Of a DNA stretch of 64,000 bases, positions 56,588-64,000 are shown piece by piece. The notes under the pieces are model-generated. The model worked only from the letters and a program-made list of their open reading frames with translations. It ran no database searches and was not told where the DNA came from. The translations under genes and the position numbers were made by a program. The DNA comes from Tridacna crocea (lineage: Eukaryota > Mollusca > Bivalvia > Cardiida > Cardiidae): assembly GCA_943736015.1 (NCBI GenBank), contig OX031069.1, positions 43,186,728 to 43,250,727 on the forward strand, read 5' to 3'. Numbering within the stretch: position 1 is the stretch's first letter; the number at the start of each line of letters is the position of its first letter.

Positions 56588-57159
56588 TGTTGTGTAAATA
56601 GAATATGCAGTGTTTTAATATTTTAGAATATTCTAGAAACATAAGAAAATTTATTGGTTATTCCCTTGTGGTTATATATGAAAACATGTTGTTAGTAAAT
56701 AAGCTCTTTACCAATCCAAATTGTCATCTTTCTTGAAAAGACTTATCTAGAAATTTCCAAGCCGATATAAATACGAGTGACTTACTTAGTGATTTTGGAC
56801 TTGAACCTAGACCTGTGGCTTGGAGGCTACAGATTTAGCGAAAAGTATTGGATTTAAACTGGAATATCGATCTGTCAGTTGGAATTACTATATTCTTAAA
56901 CAGGTGGCTCAATCTATTTGCAAGTTAAATTATTGTTAATTTAGGTTTTAGAAACCAGAAATTCCATATTTTTGTAGTCTAAACACAATTTTTAATTTTG
57001 AGGCACTTATTCTATTCTTTGTTCTAAGATTTAAACTTGTCAAATTTCATTCAAACTTAACCTTTATTGTATTCTTTTGTCTTTATTCATTAAAAAAATA
57101 TTGTTAATTGTTAAAAGTTTAATGCTGGTTTTCTTTCTCGTTGCGTTTGTCTCGATGCA
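56588..57159 (+). repeat. Gypsy-type LTR, plus orientation, with PPT on one side and PBS on the other
   Basis: Begins TGTTGTGTAAATAG right after a purine tract (AAGGTGGGGAAG) and ends CTCGATGCA. The TGGGGGCTCGTCCGG primer-binding site (tRNA-Pro type) follows at 57165-57179. Its body is the reverse complement of the other Gypsy LTRs in this window (for example GAAATTTCCAAGCCGATATA). Confidence 0.7.
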
Positions 57160-57164
57160 GAAAT

Positions 57165-57611
57165 TGGGGGCTCGTCCGGAAGTTATCATGTATCATTTAG
57201 GGTATACTTTGAAATTATTTTAGATTTGTTACAGTGTTAAAGTTTATTAGATGATAATAGAATAAAATAAAAATATATATATTTTTTATTCTACTAAAAC
57301 TAACAAAAAACAATCACGTCTTTTGATATTTATGAAAACTTAATTGCTGAGCCTTCTCAGGAGTTGGTTATTTTCGCAAAAAAAAAAATCAGATTTATTA
57401 GATCTAGATTCTCAGTATAAAGTGACTGCCATTAAAGGTAATTTGTTAAAGCATGGAAATAAGATTGCTAAGTTTTTTGTTGATAAAGAAATACTTGACT
57501 TACGTAGAATTGGCCATTGGGCCATTAATGCCATTGGTTGTCTAAAAACGGACCATCTGCATAATAAGGCTTTGAGTCATCAATAAATGATGATTTTAAG
57601 AAGGTCTGATG
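57165..57611 (+). pseudogene. Gypsy-type leader, gag start and 3' remnant between two unlike LTRs
   Basis: Primer-binding site (57165-57179), then a leader, then a gag-like start around 57344-57505 with a frameshift at a run of A (57378-57388): AEPSQELVIF, then LDSQYKVTAIKGNLLKHGNK and FFVDKEILDL. This is typical of the N-terminus of Gypsy gag. From about 57511 the sequence jumps to the 3' end of a Gypsy-type element (GHWAINAIGCLK), shared with the TRIM interior. Nearly all of gag-pol is therefore deleted. Confidence 0.6.
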
Positions 57612-57844
57612 TGTTACGGGAGAACACTCCTTCATGCACGACTTCGTCCCGATTTAAATACAGCACCTAACTACTGCGTTAGAGAGATAACTCTTTAGCT
57701 CAGTGATATAATTGTATTGGTCTTTTTAACTTCAAAAAACGAGGATCTTTGCTCGTCACTGTTTCGAACCATGCCAGATGCGGTTTGTATCTCAGCCATG
57801 CATTCGTTCATTTGTTTCTCTATTACACACTTTATTCGTAAAGA
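57612..57844 (+). mobile_element. 3' LTR of the TRIM family (long tRNA-like variant)
   Basis: Starts TGTTACGGGAGAACACTCC, continues CTCTTTAGCTCAGTGATA and TTTCGAACCATGCC, and ends TATTCGTAAAGA. The preceding 100 bases (57511-57611) match the TRIM internal region (TTGGCCATTGGGCCATTAAT ... AATAAATGATGATTTTAAG), so this is a right-hand LTR. The tRNA-like part is close to the 44380 copy rather than to the 31996 copy. Confidence 0.7.
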
Positions 57845-58583
57845 CATGCAAATGTAAATTAACCAATCTTGAAAGATAATGTATGAATGTATGATAATTG
57901 AATGCTGGGAGAGTTATAACTGTCAGCACAACTTTTAATTAATCTGTATTTTCTGTAACGGCATCTGAAACTGCATGTGGTGCTTTCCATCAAATTACAG
58001 AGGTTCTTAAATATAAATAAGAGAAAATTAAGTCAGAAAGAATTACTTTTTAAGGCACATGAAGGTAAAGGATTATTTGTGAATCTTGGTTGTATTAGGA
58101 ATATACACACTCGTACACGTAAATATGACGCCACTGTTCCATGTGACACCTTTTTCAGCAGGTCCTGTTGCTATTCCATGTTGTTACTCCATCTGTAATG
58201 GACTTTTTTGTGAGCGTTGTTGGAAACAAGAATTTGATCATTGTAACAAAATATTCCCATTCTTCGCATATCTGTCTTTGGAATAGTTTTCTGCTGGGCT
58301 GGGAATAGCTTGTTCGATAGAGATTTAACCCTAAGACTTCTAAGGACGACCCGAGGTTCTTGGGAAAGTTTAGATCGAAATTTGACTGTAGAGAACGTAC
58401 AGCCTGATTTTGGATCTACATGTATATTGTTCTATTTCGAGATATTTTACCCAAGTAATCAGCTTGAAATAGCAACAGTTTGGTTTGTACTGTAGGCTTG
58501 AAAGTTTCATTTTACTTATTTTGCAGATTAATGTTTATTTTAAACACATAATTATAACAGTCCTTGAATTATTTTCTTCGCAG

Positions 58584-58737
58584 ATCTCTGAGAAATCAAC
58601 ATAGAATTCGTCTCCATATCAATTTCTTCGTATCTTTCATTCTAAGTGGCAAATTTGTGATATTGTGGAATATGCTCGTAACACACGACAAACTCACAAA
58701 TGTTAACACGACAGAAACTCTCCTCTACAAAAACTCG
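58584..58737 (+). CDS. Family B GPCR, exon 5: intracellular loop 1 and TM2
   Basis: The split codon completes R, then SLRNQHRIRLHINFFVSFI and LSGKFVILWNML, followed by the first extracellular loop (VTHDKLTNVNTTETLLYKNS). The R-x-R-L-H-x-N-x-F segment is the class B hallmark of TM2; its His is part of the polar core. The acceptor is cgcag ending at 58583, and the donor is TCG then gtaagt in phase 0. The 154 nt length fits the upstream phase 2 and the downstream phase 0. Confidence 0.9.
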
Positions 58738-58872
58738 GTAAGTATTGATATTTACCCATTCCATACCTTGGCTGGTAACCCAAATTTCTTGCTGACTCTC
58801 ATAGTTTCAAATGCTTCTTTCTCAGTGTCTTTTACTTCGATACTTTTAATAATGAAAAAATATTCCTAGTCT

Positions 58873-59092
58873 TAGTGGGTTCCTGCTTGGGTCAGTGGTA
58901 ACGTATAGGACACGTGTCGTGGAGGCAATATGTTCGGACCTTGCTGGATCCATTTGGTTTTTCATGGGAATGTCCTTGAAGAGATCATTTTAAGAGCCCT
59001 AGCCTAGCACTGTGAAACCCTTGCAATATATGAATATATCAGCTGTCGCCGTGAGTTCAAAACATTAAAATCATTCAATCAATCAATAGTCC
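58873..59092 (+). mobile_element. tRNA-headed SINE between exons 5 and 6
   Basis: Same body as the 47027 copy: TTGGGTCAGTGGTAACGTAT, GGATCCATTTGGTTTTTCAT, AGCCCTAGCCTAGCACTGTG, CTGTCGCCGTGAGTTC, AATCAATCAAT. More diverged. Confidence 0.65.
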
Positions 59093-59211
59093 TAGTGCTT
59101 TCATTACTCAGATCTTTTTTTCTATTGCACTTGCAGGATTTTTATAAAATCAGTAAAGAGCTATCTTTTACGAAAATGATCTGTAATTTTCCTCTTAAAT
59201 CTATTCCACAG

Positions 59212-59362
59212 GCCACCTGTAAAGTCCTCTCTTTCCTAAAGCTGTACTTTACGAGTACAAACTACGCTTGGATGTTCTGTGAGGGGTTTTATCTCTATAG
59301 ACTTATAGTAAATGCCTTCTCTCCGCCTAAAAAACTGCTTTACATATATATGGCCGGCTGGG
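59212..59362 (+). CDS. Family B GPCR, exon 6: TM3 and intracellular loop 2
   Basis: Begins ATCKVLSFLKLYFTSTNYAW and continues MFCEGFYLYRLIVNAF, then SPPKKLLYIYMAGWG. The Cys in TCK is the TM3 cysteine that pairs with the ECL2 cysteine. The N-Y-x-W-M-x-x-E-G-x-Y-L pattern is one of the strongest class B signatures. GWG at the end begins TM4. The acceptor is ttccacag ending at 59211; the donor follows the first G of the next codon (phase 1). A long CTTT-rich microsatellite starts just after the donor. Confidence 0.92.
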
Positions 59363-59383
59363 GTATGGACATAATATCTCTTT

Positions 59384-59398
59384 CTTTCTTTATTTTTT

Positions 59399-59433
<35 letters not shown>

Positions 59434-59690
59434 CTCTTTGTTTCTTTCCTGCCTTCTGTCTTTCTTTCTTTCTTTCTTCCTTTTTATCTCCATGTAATTC
59501 TTCTTTTTATTCATTCATTCATTCATTCATTCATTCTCTCTTTCTCTTTCGTTCTTTTTCTCTTTTTTACTTTCTTTCTTTCTTTCTTCCTTTCTTTGTT
59601 TCTTTTATTTCTTTCTTTTTGTCTTTCGTTCTCAATTTCTCTTTCCTCTTTCTCTCTCCTTACTTCTCTCCTTTGTTTTTCTCTTAAACA
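59384..59690 (+). repeat. TTTC/ATTC microsatellite in intron 6
   Basis: CTTT repeats with a TTCA block at 59508-59537, starting about 20 bases after the donor of the TM3 exon. The open frame through it is not coding. Confidence 0.9.
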
Positions 59691-60054
59691 TTTTCTGCTT
59701 ATCGTATATCATAAGTTTCACATTGGCGATTTTTTCTATGAAGTGTGAGAGACAAGAAAACTTAAAAATTGATTAAGAGAAAATATTACAGGATTATCAA
59801 GTATAAGTCAATGTTGCTCAAGTGTTACACTTTTTGAAAGAAAAACTTTGTTTGAAAAGAGGAAAATGCTGTTTACCAACATTTTCCTCTTTTCTTACAA
59901 TTTTTTAAAAGGCTCTCTTCCTCAGAGTCGTTAAAATTTTATTTTTTGTAAATTGTTGAAATTATATTACTTTACACGTGCACATTTTTCATCCTTTTGA
60001 TAATTTTTTTTTATGAAAATACATACAGAAATAGAGTTTATGTCATCAGTGCGG

Positions 60055-60180
60055 GGTTAATATGGGGAAATATTTGCCGAAAAAGGGAAAGGTATGCGAA
60101 AATAACGAGTGCCGTAAGGCAAGAGTTATTTTCGCGGACCTTTCCCTTTTGAGGCCAATATTTCCCTTATTAGCCACATT
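60055..60180. repeat. Fold-back repeat M
   Basis: TAATATGGGGAAATATTTGC / CAATATTTCCCTTATTAG and AAAAGGGAAAGGTATGCGAA with its complement TTCGCGGACCTTTCCCTTTT around a CCGTAAGGC loop. Confidence 0.75.
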
Positions 60181-60458
60181 CTGATGAAATAACTTATATG
60201 TTATATTTCCCCCTGATTACTTTGTCAACGAATGTCACTTTTAAAACTAGTGATCTCAAGTAGAACAAAAAAAGTAGTTCCAGATTTTCGGCAGGATGAA
60301 AATATTCACTGTGACGGGGAAATAATTCCTCTCAGCTTAAATTATGACATTTCTTTACCCAAAACATTTCTAAAAATAGACACATGGAATACAATAAAAC
60401 TTCTCTTGAATTATCTAAACAAACCAACACGAATCTTTTTATTTTTCTTTGTTTTAAG

Positions 60459-60519
60459 GTATTCCGTTCGTTTTCTCTCTCACGTACGCCGTAGTGCGGC
60501 TTCTGACAGCAAATGAAAG
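60459..60519 (+). CDS. Family B GPCR, exon 7: TM4 (short exon)
   Basis: A 61-nt exon. The upstream G plus GT gives glycine, completing GWG-I-P, the conserved start of TM4. It continues IPFVFSLTYAVVRLLTANE and ends in phase 2 (AG before gtattg). The G-W-G-x-P motif is spread over this junction and confirms both splice sites. The acceptor is gttttaag ending at 60458. The exon is too short to be seen as an ORF on its own and was found by phase and motif. Confidence 0.85.
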
Positions 60520-60786
60520 GTATTGAACGTTACAGTAGTTTAATTTTTATTTGTTTTCTTCTTATTTTCTTTCACTGTTTGCGAAAGAATTCCGACACTG
60601 TCTCAAACATTTTGGAAGATGAAGGACATTTTGTTTACAAGTGTTCCTCCCTTCACTCACGACGATTTCAACCTTTTTTAAAGACAAAATTTATCATTTA
60701 AAATCGGTTTATTACATGCAATAAGTGTAAATTTGGATAAAGCGTCTAGTTGGATCATTAAAAGCAATCAAAAAGCCTGTCGTCGG

Positions 60787-60856
60787 TTTTTTCAAAAACC
60801 TCGTAACTACAGCTTGAAGCAAGCTATAGTTACGAGGTTTTTTAAGTAAACCGACG
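60787..60856. repeat. Fold-back repeat L
   Basis: GTCGGTTTTTTCAAAAACCTC, CGTAACTACAGCTT / AAGCTATAGTTACG, and GAGGTTTTTTAAGTAAACCG. Related: 1862-1932 and 29402-29490. Confidence 0.7.
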
Positions 60857-60984
60857 CTGTACCATGTGATATTTATAAGCATCAGCTTTTATCGGTACAT
60901 ACGCATCCCGATACTTCAGCTAGCCTAGATACCTTTACGGGCATCCCGATACTTACCTGAGCCTAGCCCCATCGTACATACCTA

Positions 60985-61192
60985 TACAGGCATTCGATAC
61001 TTCGCCGAGCCTAGCCTCGTCTTATTTACCTATACAGGCATTCGATACTTCGCCGAGCCTAGCCTCGTCTTACATACCTATACAGGCTTTCGATACTTCG
61101 CCGAGCCTAGCCTCGTCTTATATACCTATACAGGCATTCGATACTTCGCCGAGCCTAGCCTCGTCTTATATACCTATACAGGTACCTGTCTC
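60985..61192 (+). repeat. 48 bp minisatellite, about four copies
   Basis: Unit contains CATTCGATACTTCGCCGAGC and CTAGCCTCGTCTTA. Copies begin at 60991, 61039, 61087 and 61135, preceded by diverged units from 60890. Confidence 0.85.
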
Positions 61193-61308
61193 ATTTGCAT
61201 TCAATAAAGGGAGTTTATAATTGATAGTTACAACACGCTGTTGTTTCCATCCATTGCTTGTCTCTTTAAAATCAATTGCACTGATTCTTAGAAAGTATCA
61301 AATAAGAC

Positions 61309-61480
61309 CAGCCCGCATAGCTCAGTTGGTAGAGCGTAAGACTCGTGAACAAGAGAATGTGGGTTCGATTCCAACAACTGGCCATAAGAAATACTACTAG
61401 TCGTTCGGATGAGAAATTAAACCGAGGTCCCGTGTTATGGTGCTGTATAACGAGCTCGTTAAAAAAAAAACAAGCGAAAT
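61309..61480 (+). mobile_element. tRNA-headed SINE, different body
   Basis: CCCGCATAGCTCAGTTGGTA (A box) and GTGGGTTCGATTCCAACAAC (B box), then GTCGTTCGGATGAGAAATTA and ACCGAGGTCCCGTGTTATGG, ending in an A run at 61461. The head resembles a tRNA, but the body and A-rich tail mark it as a SINE. Confidence 0.75.
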
Positions 61481-61873
61481 TTAGGATGAATTTAGTCCTG
61501 TATCTGTTCTATTCCCCGTAACAATACTAAGAGCCTTTAGAGTGCGCCACCCATATAAGCAACAGGTGGTGATGATAAATAAACGGAAAACTTAACCAAA
61601 CCAATCAAAGAAGCAATTAAAATGGCTAACGAAGACAAAAGAGCCATGCTTTGTGATAAGAGGGCTTGACACATCTGTTGAAAAGTATGGACCAAGGCCA
61701 GCCTGCGCAGTCCATGCTGGCTGACCTGGGTCAATACTTCTTGTTATCAGTCAATTTTCCGCATGTCAAAAGACCGCTCTACCTCTAGATTAATTTGGTT
61801 GTGAGATAAAACAGCTTTTATGGAACCAGAATTATGCGGTGACTTACTTGGTATCCTTCATCACAGAGGTGTA

Positions 61874-62069
61874 TTAATCCTTTACCACACAATGACGACT
61901 TTTAGCATCATTGAGGAAGAAGCCTGGTAACCAGCATTTTCTCCTTTTCCCATAATGTTTTCAACCCTGACAAGACCAAATTGCATTACTTGAGTAACAA
62001 TTAAATTGTCGTCTGCAAACGCTTTCAATTTAGACAAGGCTAAAATTTTGTCGTCTGGTAAAGGGTTAA
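61874..62069 (-). repeat. TTAA MITE (family 1), internally deleted
   Basis: TTAATCCTTTACCACACAAT to GGTAAAGGGTTAA. It lacks one core arm (about 33 bases shorter than the full length), so it no longer forms the long hairpin. It ends about 90 bases before exon 8. Confidence 0.78.
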
Positions 62070-62156
62070 ACCCTTTTTGCTAGAGCTGGATTTAATGAGA
62101 AGTTATGTCTATTTGATCATCTGTTCCTAATTGACATTTACTATTTTTAATTTAAG

Positions 62157-62223
62157 CTGTTGGGCCATCAGTCTGGGAGCGGAAGAGTGGATTATATACG
62201 CGCCAAACCTCGCCTGTCTGGCG
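62157..62223 (+). CDS. Family B GPCR, exon 8: extracellular loop 2 and start of TM5
   Basis: The split codon gives S, then CWAISLGAEEWIIYAPNLACLA, with a gtaagt donor in phase 0. The C-W pair in extracellular loop 2 is the conserved class B disulfide partner of the TM3 cysteine. The W-I-I-Y-A-P-N segment matches the usual entrance to TM5 (W-x-I-x-x-P). The acceptor is atttaag ending at 62156. Exon length and phases agree with both neighbours. Confidence 0.85.
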
Positions 62224-62816
62224 GTAAGTACGGCTTTTTTATGTTCTGGATTGTTCCAAGATTCCCTTTTTTAGAAGCTCTTAAATCACTTGGACGTGGA
62301 AGAACAATCCTCATGGTAGGAGGTGATGCTTTGGCCGTGTTTTCTGTTACATGGATCTTAATTGTTGGACGACATAATGGGTATACCGCATATCGAAGAC
62401 AGTTGAAGCCCTCTTTTTCTTGCCACTTTATAAATCTTATGTTGTTGTGACTTTTGCAGTGCTTGCATTAGGCTCATAAATATTATTGATAATTCTGCTT
62501 TCAACCGTATGTAAAACAATCATTTCAAAAGAGGCTAACTGTTTTCATCAGTTCTCTTCATATTAAGACTATACAAACAGATTTAAATATTCATATCCCA
62601 GTGCCTCTTACGCCGTCTATCTTTTTAAAAGATAGTTCTTATTTATGCTGCTGTGTGTGATATTTTGACCGCCTCCGATGTCTTTATTTCAGCCGGAAGT
62701 TTTAGGTATATAATTTGTTTTTAGGTACATGTACATGCATATATTCGCCATTTATCAAGTCGCATTTCGTCATCGATAGCACTTATGGTATGTCAACCTT
62801 CACATTTTTTTTTCAG

Positions 62817-62899
62817 GCGAACTTATTCTTCCTTTGTACAATCTTAAAAATTTTACTCACACAAATTCAAGTACATCCGAATGAACCCAGTAACTTCAG
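62817..62899 (+). CDS. Family B GPCR, exon 9: TM5 and intracellular loop 3 (gene continues beyond window)
   Basis: Encodes ANLFFLCTILKILLTQIQ, then VHPNEPSNFR, and ends in phase 2 before gtatgt. N-x-x-F-L-x-x-I-x-x-I-L-x-T is the conserved inner half of TM5 in class B receptors, and the basic third loop follows. The acceptor is tttttcag ending at 62816. No exon for TM6 or TM7 is visible in the remaining 1.1 kb, so the gene is cut by the window edge. Taken together the receptor looks closest to the calcitonin/PDF-type invertebrate group, but I cannot assign the subfamily without alignment. Confidence 0.88.
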
Positions 62900-63090
62900 G
62901 TATGTCCTCTGTTTAAGTTTTCTACTTCATTTTTTTTTCTTTTGTCAAGTTTGAAAGTATTTGCAGACGATAAATCAAGTAATGGGTCTAGTCTCTTAGC
63001 TCTTTATCAAACCACAGTACTTATGAATGGTCCATATTGAAAGCGCGCGCAGAAAACAAATAAGAGTTGAATGCAGATTTTCGTGTTTTC

Positions 63091-63185
63091 ATCGACATAT
63101 AAAATGCAATTGCCTTATTTACATGGCAAATAACGCCCAAAGTGCGCTATGTCAAGCCATGCAATAAGACAATTGCATTTTAAAA
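63091..63185. repeat. Fold-back repeat near the right end
   Basis: AAAATGCAATTGCCTTATTT against GCAATAAGACAATTGCATTTT around about 45 bases. Confidence 0.65.
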
Positions 63186-63247
63186 AGGTCTGTCGGTCGT
63201 GCTTAGGAGCTGAAATATTGAATAAGAAGAAAGAGTAGTTCGCTTTT

Positions 63248-63476
63248 TTAACCCTTTACTCCAAAGATACTCATTTCTACACATTGCTTGTAGGAGCCCT
63301 TGGAAAAAATTGTGGCAAAAGGTGAAATTGCTCGTCACGAGCAATTTCACCTTTTGTCACAATGTTTTCTATGCTATCAAAAGGTGTCATTTACACATAA
63401 GAAACAGATTCATCCTTGCTATTATTTAGGGTCAATTAGAGATGCCATAGGAATGCCTTATGGAGTAAAGGGTTAA
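63248..63476 (-). repeat. TTAA MITE, subfamily 1b
   Basis: 229 bp, bounded by TTAACCCTTTACTCCAAAG and GGAGTAAAGGGTTAA; core GAAATTGCTCGTCACGAGCA. It lies downstream of the last visible receptor exon. Confidence 0.85.
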
Positions 63477-64000
63477 AAGATATGTGAGGTGAACTGTTAA
63501 ACTTTCAATGATTCTAAATTTTCATAATTAACTCAGCTAAGCATGAAAAATGTACCTGCCTTAATTCTTCGCTTTGTCACGTCACGTGACTTCTTTCTGC
63601 TATTGAAATTTGTTGGCTGGTAATCGTGATAGGCTTATTAGGTACCCTCGTTAGCCATAGATTGACTGAAGGCGTACAGAATATTAAAATTGGACATTTG
63701 ATTTACTCCTCTCACTACCGTATGTTAACCCTTAGGGTGCTGAGCGCTATTCACTGACCTTTTACGGACGGTTTAGATCAAAATCAGACTGCGCATGTCA
63801 TAGGGTAGAAATTTATTGAAATAAAATGTACTTTGAAAAGATAGCGAATTTGTTTTATTTCTTTACCAATTATTATGGCCCTTAATGTGCACCGTAGTTA
63901 GTAAGTTGACACTTATGGTCAAAGGTGGGTAATTCTAACATCTTACTAATCTTTGTTTGAATAACCTGGCCTGGATACTCTTCTTCTACACACTGCGACT

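Noticed and set aside
59384-59748. Open frame extending the TM3 exon through F/L/S-rich sequence
   Set aside because: The frame reads through a gt donor into a CTTT microsatellite. The TM4 exon at 60459 continues the receptor in the right phase.
61309-61383. tRNA gene
   Set aside because: A and B boxes are present but the acceptor arm does not close, and a SINE body with an A-run follows directly.
1-64000. CRISPR array from the many similar repeats
   Set aside because: Repeats are dispersed, of different lengths and in both orientations, with no regular spacers; the genome is eukaryotic.

Overview
This is a eukaryotic, AT-rich and intron-bearing window. Three things point to a lophotrochozoan, most likely a bivalve mollusc: one multi-exon family B (secretin-like) GPCR gene, tRNA-headed SINEs, and a very heavy load of short fold-back (MITE-like) elements. 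The organism is inferred; nothing in the window names it.

The only host gene I can support lies on the + strand from 40650 to beyond the right edge. It has a signal-peptide exon (40650-40709), then two copies of a two-exon cassette for a cysteine-rich hormone-binding ectodomain (45309-45765 with 46608-46708, and 47867-48323 with 49144-49235). Exons for TM1 to TM5 follow (55502-55602, 58584-58737, 59212-59362, 60459-60519, 62157-62223, 62817-62899). TM6, TM7 and the C-tail are outside the window. Every junction is GT-AG and in phase across all exons. Each ectodomain cassette begins and ends in phase 0, so a receptor with either one or both in tandem is possible without a frame break.

Bases 1-40600 hold no host gene I can recognise. 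They are a mosaic of mobile DNA. The best preserved element is a non-LTR retrotransposon with an intact 1132-codon ORF (10868-14266, minus), carrying a 2A-type ribosome-skipping motif, an AP-like endonuclease and a reverse transcriptase. Around it lie more than 30 copies of a TTAA-bounded MITE, at least ten other palindromic families, a head-to-tail array of a promoter-like repeat (22294-23693), GC-rich degenerate repeats, and a 2.6 kb inverted repeat (36268-38838).

The most unusual mobile element is at 31996-32523. It is a 528 bp miniature LTR retrotransposon with two 206 bp LTRs, a tRNA-Pro-type primer-binding site, a polypurine tract and a 5 bp target duplication. Its LTRs contain tRNA-derived sequence with Pol III A and B boxes. 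Relatives occur at 40748, 44380 and 57612.

The receptor introns are full of repeats. A decayed Ty3/Gypsy element (49390-54351, minus) and a rearranged LTR mosaic (56144-57844) sit in the introns on either side of the TM1 exon, and microsatellites and SINEs occupy the others. All coordinates and alignments are hand-read; family assignments need similarity searches.
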